Of a stretch of 7,093 nucleotides of DNA, positions 1-5,175 are shown piece after piece. Source of the DNA: a bacterium UBA1790 (lineage in GTDB: Bacteria; Bacteroidota; Bacteroidia; Bacteroidales; Muribaculaceae); NCBI GenBank assembly GCA_002314465.1, contig DCGA01000135.1, forward strand, positions 580-7,672, given 5' to 3'. The notes under the pieces are model-generated. The model was not told where the DNA came from. It saw nothing but the letters and a program-made list of their open reading frames with translations, and made no database searches. The translations under genes and the position numbers were made by a program. Every line of letters begins with the position of its first letter. Position 1 is the first letter of the stretch.

Positions 1-659
1 GCGCCCTTGCCCATGTCGAGCGCGCGTACCATGATGCCGTTGATGCCCAGTGTCTCATACTGCCTCCAGCGGTGGTAATGACCGCTCTGGTGGGTGATAA
101 CGGGATATTTCTTGAGGACGTTAACGTAATCCTTGTAGTTGTCGAGGTCGTCGAGCATGGGATAGTGGTTAATGCTGAACACCTTCATGCCGGGCTTGAG
201 TTGCTCGCTGAGCGTCTTGTCGAGCCAGATGAGGTCTTCTTGCTTGATGTGGCCGTCGCCCATCTTCATGAACGGGCCGCAATTCATGCCTATGACAAAC
301 AGGTTACCCATAGTGAAAGTGAAACGGTCTTGTCCCCACAGGTCATTGAAAGTCTTGCAAGCACTCTGGCTCCAGGTGTTCTCGTGGTTGCCAGGGATGA
401 TGTAGAAAGGCTTGGTCACCTGGTCAAAGATAGCCTTGACATTGCGCAACTGCTCATCACTGCCCTCGTTGGTGAGGTCGCCGGTCATGATGCATGCATC
501 GACGTCACTCGCATTAATCTCGGCCACAGCCTCGCGCAACTTGCCCTCGTTGGCATTGCCCGGGGTAACATGGATGTCGCTTAAGATGGCAAACTTCTGT
601 GCCTGTGCTCCCATGAGCGTAAGCAGTGCCAGGAGAGCGATAAAAAGTATTCGTTTCAT
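1..659 (-). CDS. Secreted calcineurin-like metallophosphoesterase (3' end outside window)
   Basis: This hydrolase probably cleaves phosphomono- or diesters using two metal ions, outside the cytoplasm; the substrate cannot be told. About 219 codons are visible and the frame is open at the window edge, so the C-terminus is missing. Residues 1-20 form a Sec signal peptide: MKR, a leucine-rich core, then a GAQA|Q cleavage site. The metallophosphoesterase motifs follow in the usual order: D28-x-H30 (SDIH), G60-D61-L62 (TGDLT), G90-N91-H92-E93, H165 (NHYP) and G193-H194-Y195-H196. All expected metal ligands are present, so the enzyme should be active. The ATG at 659-657 is the only start giving a proper signal peptide. 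It has its own -7 box (690-697) but lies only 61 bp behind the beta-galactosidase stop with no terminator between, so read-through is possible. The family call is firm; the specific substrate is unknown. Confidence 0.9.
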   Translation of the reverse strand, partial: MKRILFIALLALLTLMGAQAQKFAILSDIHVTPGNANEGKLREAVAEINASDVDACIMTGDLTNEGSDEQLRNVKAIFDQVTKPFYIIPGNHENTWSQSACKTFNDLWGQDRFTFTMGNLFVIGMNCGPFMKMGDGHIKQEDLIWLDKTLSEQLKPGMKVFSINHYPMLDDLDNYKDYVNVLKKYPVITHQSGHYHRWRQYETLGINGIMVRALDMGKG

Positions 660-689
660 ACTATATTGTTGGGTTTATGTTTCTTTCTA

Positions 690-697
690 CAAAGTTA
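690..697 (-). promoter_or_regulatory. Promoter -7 box of the metallophosphoesterase gene
   Basis: On the minus strand this reads TAACTTTG, an exact match to the Bacteroidetes -7 consensus TAnnTTTG, and ends 30 nt before the ATG at 659. The -33 element is unclear. No TTG lies 20 bases upstream; the nearest candidate is TTGAC(A) at 724-719, about 21 nt upstream of the -7, which overlaps the last codons of the beta-galactosidase gene. Confidence 0.65.
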
Positions 698-720
698 CAG
701 TTTTTTTGCCAAACTCGTTG

Positions 721-3018
721 TCAATATACAAAGATTCTCATGCCGGGGGCAGTGAGTGACTTGCCTGGGAGGTAGTCGATTCCTGCAACAGAGGTCTTCT
801 CGCCCATGTCGATTACTATGAGATGGGGAGCAGGCGAACCGGGTTCGGTACACCAGTGGGTAGACTCCTGCAAGTCAATGGCCTTGTCAAGGGTGTGGTT
901 GCCGGCAAGGAGTTCGCTGTCGGCGTAATGAGCCACCCAGTTTTCACGCGACAATCGCTTACCCCGCGCATCGAGGGCATAAAGTTCGGACAAAGTCACT
1001 GCATCGCTACCGGTAAACTCAATGGCGAGATAGCGGCCGGTTGCTGCAGCGGGGAAACCGAACGTCTGCCAACCGGCAAGTGCGGGAGTTGCCACGAGTA
1101 CGGGGGTTGCCGAGTTAAGGTCGGGACGGTTGCCAGGCGCATTGTGCTTAGCACTCTTGGGCAGTTGCAAGAGGTCGAGTTCGGGTTTGTCCTGTCCCCA
1201 AACCTCAGCCTTGGCGGGTCCTACCACGTCGTAAACCATTATTTCGTTCTCACCCTTGTTGAGCCAGCAACCGGGGCAGTAGAGAGTTTGCTGCGGACCA
1301 ATGCTCCAAAAGCGGCCAAGTGCGTGGCCGTTAACAAATAGTTGGCCCTTGCCCCAATGCTGCAGGTTGATGAATGTGTCGCCCGCTTTCTTGAGGTTGA
1401 ACTTGCCTACATAGAGTCCGGGGCCGCTTTGCGGCAATGTGGTGACAAACGGCTTGGTCGACAGGTGGTCATAGCCGTCGGGGATTGTCGAGATAGTCCA
1501 GTCCTTGAGGTTGATAACGGCTTCGTTCCCATCGAGTTCACAAGTGACGGTCACATCCTGTGTGATGCCCTTGTAGTCCTTGATGGCACGGCCGAAGTTG
1601 ATGCGTCCCATAGCCTCAACCACGAGGGTAAGCGTGTCGCCACGGTTCACTGCGGGCAAAGCCAATGTACGCTCGCCCAGTACGCGGTCGATAGAGCCCA
1701 CGCGGGTGCCGTTAACATAGGCCTGAACATAGTCGTGAGGCTCATTGACGGTAAGCATTGCCCCCTCACCCAGAGCGGGCATAATAGTGGAATAGATAGC
1801 AGTACCCCACCCCATATCGAGATCCTCGAAGCACTTCACGTCACGGCTATGTACCGTAGTGTCGACAAGTGCATCAAGTGTAATGGCGCGTGTGAGTGTT
1901 ACTCCGGGGAATGAAATAGTACCCATGGGAGCCTTGGGAACGGCAGGGAGTTTGCTTTTTGAATACTTCTGCAATGTATTGCGCAACAGCCAGAACTTCT
2001 CGGTGGGTGCGCCCTGCTCGTTGATAGGTGCATCATAGTCGTAACTGGTCACATCGGGGGCAAACCCGGGAGAATTGGCACCGGCCCAGTGTCCGAATGA
2101 TGTACCTCCGTGAGTCATATAGAGTGAGAAACTGATGCCACGCTGAAGCATCTGGTCAATGCCGTCGACCATGTCGGCAGCCGGGCGGGTCTCGTGACGG
2201 GCACCCCACTTGTCGAACCACCCGCTCCAGAACTCAGAGCACATGAGCGGTGACGACGGGCGCATAGACTTGAGGCGCGCAAACTGCTCGTCGATGTTGC
2301 TACCGGTACCGAAGTTCATGGTCCACACCAGGTCGTCGAGGCCATTGAGGTGGAAATTGCTCGACCAGTCGCACTGGAAGAGAGTGAGGTCTTTGCCGTA
2401 GACATCGCGCAAGGTGTTGCGTATCTCGCCCACATATTGCTTGTCCTCGCCGTAAGAGCCGTATTCGTTCTCGACCTGCATCATGATGATGGGGCCTCCG
2501 TTGGCAATGGTGAGGGGTGCGAGTTGCTCTCCCACCTTCTGCTCAAATATCTTAACGCGCTCCATGAAGTAAGGATCGCGCTCGCGCAAGCGTATGTCTT
2601 TTTTCTTGAGCAGCCACCAGGGCAGTCCACCCATCTCCCACTCGGCGCACACATAGGGGCCGGGGCGCACAATAACGTACATGCCGTGCTTCTGCGCCAA
2701 TCGGCAGAAAGCCGCGATATCGTTGTTACCCGAAAAATCGAACTGTCCTTCCTTAGGCTCGTGAATATTCCAGAACACATACAGGCACAGGGTGTTCATA
2801 CCCAGCGACTTGCACATCTTTATACGATGTTCCCAATAGGGCTGCGGGATGCGAGGATAGTGAACTTCGGCAGCCTTAACGATAAATGGAGTACCGTTAA
2901 GCAGGAATGTCTTGTCACCAGCAGTAAAAGTGCCACTGCCATGAACCGGCGCAGCAACCGCGCAACATGCCACCATTGCAGCAATTGCAGCGTATACTAA
3001 TCTAAAAAGGCTTTTCAT
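721..3018 (-). CDS. Exported GH35 beta-galactosidase with discoidin-like C-terminus
   Basis: A 765-residue retaining glycoside hydrolase of family 35, expected to release terminal beta-galactose from glycans outside the cytoplasm. The N-terminus is an export signal (about residues 1-23) with a Cys18-Cys19 pair that could also be read as a weak lipobox. The catalytic TIM barrel spans about 30-345. It contains the GH35 signatures VRPGPYVCAEWE (117-128), QVENEYGSYG with acid/base Glu185, and CSEFWSGWFDKWG with nucleophile Glu262; both glutamates are present. Galactose-binding-like beta-sandwich domains follow, with a typical stretch at about 554-598 (WGKGQLFVNGHALGRFW). A discoidin-like segment occupies about 640-765. 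The length is normal for Bacteroidales GH35 enzymes. The ATG at 3018 gives the complete signal peptide and lies 4 nt after a strong -7 box. No SusC/SusD partner or other glycosidase is visible, so the target glycan is unknown. Confidence 0.95.
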   Translation of the reverse strand: MKSLFRLVYAAIAAMVACCAVAAPVHGSGTFTAGDKTFLLNGTPFIVKAAEVHYPRIPQPYWEHRIKMCKSLGMNTLCLYVFWNIHEPKEGQFDFSGNNDIAAFCRLAQKHGMYVIVRPGPYVCAEWEMGGLPWWLLKKKDIRLRERDPYFMERVKIFEQKVGEQLAPLTIANGGPIIMMQVENEYGSYGEDKQYVGEIRNTLRDVYGKDLTLFQCDWSSNFHLNGLDDLVWTMNFGTGSNIDEQFARLKSMRPSSPLMCSEFWSGWFDKWGARHETRPAADMVDGIDQMLQRGISFSLYMTHGGTSFGHWAGANSPGFAPDVTSYDYDAPINEQGAPTEKFWLLRNTLQKYSKSKLPAVPKAPMGTISFPGVTLTRAITLDALVDTTVHSRDVKCFEDLDMGWGTAIYSTIMPALGEGAMLTVNEPHDYVQAYVNGTRVGSIDRVLGERTLALPAVNRGDTLTLVVEAMGRINFGRAIKDYKGITQDVTVTCELDGNEAVINLKDWTISTIPDGYDHLSTKPFVTTLPQSGPGLYVGKFNLKKAGDTFINLQHWGKGQLFVNGHALGRFWSIGPQQTLYCPGCWLNKGENEIMVYDVVGPAKAEVWGQDKPELDLLQLPKSAKHNAPGNRPDLNSATPVLVATPALAGWQTFGFPAAATGRYLAIEFTGSDAVTLSELYALDARGKRLSRENWVAHYADSELLAGNHTLDKAIDLQESTHWCTEPGSPAPHLIVIDMGEKTSVAGIDYLPGKSLTAPGMRIFVY

Positions 3019-3022
3019 GTTA

Positions 3023-3053
3023 CAAAGGTAATGTTTTTTGCGCTATTACTCAA
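3023..3053 (-). promoter_or_regulatory. Promoter of the beta-galactosidase gene
   Basis: On the minus strand, TTG at 3053-3051 is followed by a spacer of exactly 20 bases and TACCTTTG at 3030-3023, which fits the Bacteroidetes -33/-7 consensus well. Only four bases (TAAC) separate the -7 box from the ATG at 3018, so transcription would begin at or within a few bases of the start codon. Confidence 0.8.
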
Positions 3054-3106
3054 CCATGTAAAACCTTTTTTTGGTGATAACTGCGAATAATGCGGGCAAC
3101 TTGTCA

Positions 3107-3856
3107 TTACTGCATTCTTCTTGTGCCATCACATTTAGGGTAATCGGCACAACCCCAGAAATGCTCACCCTGATGTGTTCCTTTCTTTATAGTGCGTTGA
3201 AGCATAGGGGCTCCACACTTGGGGCAACGCGGTGCTCCATGAGTATTAGCCTTATCCTTTAACGTCGCGACACGTTCTTGAGTCATATTCTCGGTGAAAC
3301 CGCCCTCCTCCTTGAAGTCACCCAGTCGTTTATTGATTTGGGCTGTAAGCAATTGTTTTACACGCTCACAAAGTACCACTATCACACATGCCGAGTGAAT
3401 GGAATCATCGCTACGCAGCAATACTGCAAAGCGTGAATACTCGGCAAGGATGTATTCACTAACTTCGGCCAGATAGTCCTGTGTAAACACAGGCGCATCT
3501 TTAAACTGAAAGTTGCGTACCTCCACATAGCGTTGGTCATCAGTGTGCCACATCGTAGAGCCGCAACGCATGAGCCAGTTCAAGTAATCTCCCTCAAGTT
3601 CACTCACACTGGCACGAGCCACATCAAGCAATCTCAACTCAGTCTCATAACTTGTCTGGTGACGTGACGATCCCTCGGCGATATTGGCAGGAACGGTAAG
3701 AGCCGCCATTTCCATCTGGTCACGCAGCCTGCCGCAAGGATCCACCTTATAATCTACAAAACGCTTGCAGAAGCTCTGTGTAGCAAGCTGCAAGATGTTG
3801 CCAATACGCCATGTGAACAATGACATATACCCATTGACAGAATGGATGTTAATCAT
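3107..3856 (-). CDS. Four-helix-bundle protein with C-terminal C4 zinc ribbon (suffix-domain family)
   Basis: A 249-residue cytoplasmic protein of unknown function. Residues about 15-100 resemble the four-helix-bundle family of 23S rRNA intervening-sequence-encoded proteins, including the hallmark VPANIAEGSSR (55-65) and later helices rich in R, L and E. A middle helical region (about 125-185) matches what I know as the 'four helix bundle suffix' arrangement (TIGR04258, from memory). The C-terminus holds a topoisomerase-I-like C4 zinc ribbon: Cys211-x2-Cys214 and Cys236-x5-Cys242, with the typical FWGC..YPKC context. This suggests nucleic-acid binding. The start at 3856 was chosen because it gives the longest frame; Met11 is an alternative. 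The gene has its own promoter about 100 bp upstream, and its leader contains the TTCGA repeat array. The beta-galactosidase gene follows after 88 bp with no terminator, but has its own promoter. The family call is good; the function is open. Confidence 0.85.
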   Translation of the reverse strand: MINIHSVNGYMSLFTWRIGNILQLATQSFCKRFVDYKVDPCGRLRDQMEMAALTVPANIAEGSSRHQTSYETELRLLDVARASVSELEGDYLNWLMRCGSTMWHTDDQRYVEVRNFQFKDAPVFTQDYLAEVSEYILAEYSRFAVLLRSDDSIHSACVIVVLCERVKQLLTAQINKRLGDFKEEGGFTENMTQERVATLKDKANTHGAPRCPKCGAPMLQRTIKKGTHQGEHFWGCADYPKCDGTRRMQ

Positions 3857-3880
3857 ATAATAGAGAATTATTAAATTTAT

Positions 3881-3952
3881 TTCGAGATTTCGATACTTCG
3901 AGTTATCGATACTTCGAGTATTCGATATTTCGAGTATTCGGATATTCGATGC
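3881..3952. repeat. Nine phased 8-bp TTCGANNN units (about 4.5 copies of a 16-bp repeat)
   Basis: The 72 bases divide without gaps into nine 8-bp units. Seven start with exact TTCGA, unit 4 starts ATCGA and unit 8 starts TTCGG. Units alternate between TTCGAG.. and TTCGATA., so a 16-bp period (3881, 3897, 3913, 3929, 3945) is also visible. Each core is a TCGA palindrome, and small hairpins can form, for example ATACT/AGTAT around a TCG loop at 3909-3921. The array lies between the divergent four-helix and PPTase genes. It begins right after the minus-strand -7 box, so it would be transcribed as the 5' leader of the four-helix gene. Its function is unknown. Confidence 0.85.
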
Positions 3953-3982
3953 AAATTTATAAAAATCACAGATTCTTTACAA
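3952..3982 (-). promoter_or_regulatory. Predicted promoter of the four-helix/zinc-ribbon gene
   Basis: On the minus strand, TTG at 3982-3980, a 20-base spacer and TAAATTTG at 3959-3952 fit the Bacteroidetes consensus. The implied leader to the ATG at 3856 is roughly 90 nt and covers nearly all of the TTCGA array. Its -33 element touches the weak -33 region of the opposing PPTase promoter, so the two promoters could interfere with each other. Confidence 0.65.
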
Positions 3983-4010
3983 CCTTAATGCGATTTTATT
4001 TGTACCTTTG
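3976..4010 (+). promoter_or_regulatory. Promoter of the PPTase gene
   Basis: TACCTTTG at 4003-4010 is a perfect -7 box. The -33 is weaker: TTTAC at 3976-3980, 22 nt upstream of the -7. The ATG at 4016 is only five bases after the -7 box, so the transcript probably has almost no leader. Confidence 0.7.
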
Positions 4011-4015
4011 CGCAC

Positions 4016-4600
4016 ATGAAAGTTTATCTTCTCAACCACTTGCAAGACATTACGCCCCAGCAACTGGAGCGCGACCTGCAATGCCTGCCGCAATGGAGGC
4101 GTGACGCGGCGCTTGCCTACAAGCACCATGTCGGTCGTGTACAGTGTGCCGAGGCCTACCTGTTGCTCATGCAGGCACTTTGCGAGGGGTATGGCATTGA
4201 GGACGAACAGACATTCGACACTGGGGAACACGGCAAGCCGTCGCTTCACGACCACCCCGAGATTCACTTTAACCTGAGCCACTGCAAGAAAGGCGTGATA
4301 TGCGTGGTTGATGATGCTCCGGTGGGATGCGACATAGAAAGTATTGCAACTAAGGTTGATCCACAACTGTGCAACTACTGCATGAGCGAACAAGAAACCG
4401 AGCAGATAATGACGGCCAAGGAGCCTACTATAGAGTTTGCACGCCTGTGGACCATGAAGGAGGCTGTAGTGAAACTCACCGGCGAAGGACTTATAACACC
4501 CTTGCGCGAGATTCTGGACAATATACCCGGCATAACGATAGAGACACATGCCGATGAGGCCCACGGCTATGTGTACAGCATTGCACAATATAAAAAATAG
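4016..4600 (+). CDS. Sfp-type 4'-phosphopantetheinyl transferase
   Basis: A 194-residue cytoplasmic enzyme predicted to transfer the 4'-phosphopantetheine arm of CoA to a serine of an acyl or peptidyl carrier protein. The family motifs are in order: HGKPSL (72-77), FNLSHC (85-90), VGCDIES (103-109) with Mg2+ ligands Asp106 and Glu108, and WTMKEAVVKLTGEGL (145-159) with Glu149 as third metal ligand and catalytic-region Lys153. All key residues are intact and the length is at the compact end of the Sfp family. The ATG at 4016 lies 5 nt after a perfect -7 box, which fixes the start. No fatty-acid, polyketide or non-ribosomal synthesis gene is visible, so the carrier-protein partner is unknown; it may serve the fatty-acid ACP or a remote cluster. 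The gene is monocistronic, with an intrinsic terminator at its stop codon. Confidence 0.93.
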   Translation: MKVYLLNHLQDITPQQLERDLQCLPQWRRDAALAYKHHVGRVQCAEAYLLLMQALCEGYGIEDEQTFDTGEHGKPSLHDHPEIHFNLSHCKKGVICVVDDAPVGCDIESIATKVDPQLCNYCMSEQETEQIMTAKEPTIEFARLWTMKEAVVKLTGEGLITPLREILDNIPGITIETHADEAHGYVYSIAQYKK

Positions 4601-4633
4601 GTGGATAGACAGTTCTATTCACCCATTTTTTTT
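4600..4633 (+). terminator. Intrinsic terminator of the PPTase gene
   Basis: A 10-bp stem (4600-4609 with 4614-4623, one G-U pair), a CAGT loop and a run of eight T at 4626-4633. The stem begins at the last base of the TAG stop codon, so the terminator directly abuts the coding region. Confidence 0.85.
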
Positions 4634-4643
4634 CACATAAAAC

Positions 4644-4669
4644 AAAAACGGAACCCTTTCGAGTTCCGT
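4644..4669 (-). terminator. Intrinsic terminator of the tRNA-Arg gene
   Basis: On the minus strand a 9-bp stem (4669-4661 with 4656-4648, one T-G pair) closes a GAAA tetraloop and runs into a T-rich tract (4648-4644 and beyond). It starts 4 nt after the tRNA 3' end and stands tail to tail with the PPTase terminator. Confidence 0.85.
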
Positions 4670-4673
4670 CTTG

Positions 4674-4750
4674 TGGTGATTCGCACAGGATTCAAACCTG
4701 TAACCTTCTGATCCGTAGTCAGATGCTCTATTCAGTTGAGCTAGCGAACC
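4674..4750 (-). tRNA. tRNA-Arg (anticodon ACG), CCA encoded
   Basis: A complete 77-nt cloverleaf on the minus strand. The acceptor stem is GGTTCGC/GCGAATC with one G-U pair, the D stem GCTC/GAGC, and the anticodon stem TCTGA/TCAGA around the loop CTACGGA. The anticodon ACG is at 4716-4714 and is normally read as ICG for CGU/CGC/CGA. The T stem is ACAGG/CCTGT, the discriminator is A and CCA is encoded at 4676-4674. Positions that should be invariant are changed: nucleotide 19 in the D loop is A (4732) and nucleotide 56 in the T loop is U (4694) in place of the universal G19-C56 elbow pair, but the two changes compensate each other. All stems pair, so the gene looks functional. It has a strong promoter and its own terminator. 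Confidence 0.97.
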
Positions 4751-4770
4751 ATATTTCCGTTTTGCGAGTG

Positions 4771-4802
4771 CAAAGTTACTACAATAAGTTGGATTGACCA
4801 AA
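4771..4802 (-). promoter_or_regulatory. Promoter of tRNA-Arg
   Basis: On the minus strand, TTTG at 4802-4799, exactly 20 bases, then TAACTTTG at 4778-4771: a textbook Bacteroidetes promoter. It leaves about 20 nt between the -7 box and the mature tRNA 5' end, enough for a short precursor leader processed by RNase P. Confidence 0.85.
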
Positions 4803-4866
4803 TTTTTTCACAACTTTTTTTGATAAAAAAATTGCGTAGTTTTGTTCTCGCTTATGTTTCAATAAA

Positions 4867-5070
4867 TTAGTGCAACCAAGTTGCGACAGCCCAAACAGCA
4901 AAAATTGCGAGAGCAATGAGTGTGGGCACTACGAGAGTCTTGTAGTTAACCAGATAAAGCTCGCTCTTGGGAACATCCAAGGGTTCGGGTTTCTGGTCAG
5001 CGGTCTTGAGCTGAGACTCGTCGGCGGGATTGATGGGTTGCTCCTCTTCGTTATATAAACATGCCTTCAT
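4867..5070 (-). CDS. Small predicted tail-anchored membrane protein, unknown function
   Basis: A 67-residue protein I do not recognise. The first 44 residues are polar, acidic and proline-containing (NEEEQPINPADES, then KPEPLDVPKSE) and probably disordered. Residues about 45-66 form one hydrophobic segment (LVVPTLIALAIFAVWAVATW) ending at the C-terminal LH, so the protein is probably anchored by its C-terminal helix with the N-terminus in the cytoplasm. It is probably real: it has an exact -7 box (5102-5109) 31 nt upstream, the composition is coherent (polar head, single membrane helix), and it fits between the tRNA and ATP-grasp genes without overlap. It is transcribed divergently from the ATP-grasp gene; a functional link is only a guess. 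No clear hairpin terminator is seen downstream. Confidence 0.75.
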   Translation of the reverse strand: MKACLYNEEEQPINPADESQLKTADQKPEPLDVPKSELYLVNYKTLVVPTLIALAIFAVWAVATWLH

Positions 5071-5101
5071 AATTCTGTTTCTTTATTTATGATTAGTGGT
5101 G

Positions 5102-5109
5102 CAAAGTTA
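5102..5109 (-). promoter_or_regulatory. -7 box of the small membrane-protein gene
   Basis: On the minus strand this reads TAACTTTG, matching TAnnTTTG, 31 nt ahead of the ATG at 5070. No TTG is found at the expected distance, so the -33 is weak. It lies about 30 bp from the divergent ATP-grasp promoter. Confidence 0.6.
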
Positions 5110-5138
5110 GTTATAATTTCGGGAATAACGATAGTATT

Positions 5139-5170
5139 TTTGAAAAAACTATCGAATTTGTGTAACTTTG
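5139..5170 (+). promoter_or_regulatory. Promoter of the ATP-grasp gene
   Basis: TTTG at 5139-5142, a 20-base spacer and TAACTTTG at 5163-5170 match the Bacteroidetes consensus. The GTG start at 5176 follows after five bases. This promoter lies inside the longest open frame (ATG at 5089), which is evidence against that upstream start. Confidence 0.85.
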
Positions 5171-5175
5171 CACCA

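Noticed and set aside
661..723. Continuation of the beta-galactosidase past its TGA
   Set aside because: The frame stays open for about 19 codons after the stop, but this stretch holds the promoter of the next gene and shows no discoidin-like residues.
72..759. Plus-strand frames opposite the metallophosphoesterase
   Set aside because: The minus strand carries all metallophosphoesterase motifs in order; the plus frames have no recognisable features.
823..3000. Long open frames on the plus strand opposite the beta-galactosidase (823-1341, 1342-1914, 2350-3000)
   Set aside because: They mirror the codon pattern of a clear GH35 gene, have no recognisable domains and no TAnnTTTG promoter, and several run end to end as shadow frames do.
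721..3018. Polysaccharide utilisation locus
   Set aside because: No SusC/SusD pair, sensor regulator, sulfatase or second glycosidase is present; one GH35 gene is not enough for this call.
3107..3856. Avd of a diversity-generating retroelement
   Set aside because: There is no reverse transcriptase and no template/variable repeat pair in the window, and the zinc-ribbon suffix is not a feature of Avd.
3881..3952. CRISPR array
   Set aside because: The units are only 8 bp and contiguous, with no unique spacers and no cas genes.
4674..4750. tRNA-Arg as an integration site of a mobile element
   Set aside because: There is no integrase, no duplicated tRNA 3' end and no foreign-looking genes beside it; the 3' side carries only its own terminator.
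4619..4801. 60-residue minus-strand frame across the tRNA
   Set aside because: It covers the full cloverleaf and both its terminator and promoter; this is non-coding sequence that happens to be open.
4837..4844. Plus-strand TAGTTTTG as a promoter
   Set aside because: It matches TAnnTTTG, but the nearest upstream TTTG is only 14 bases away, the sequence is very T-rich, and the only frame downstream is a shadow of the small membrane-protein gene.
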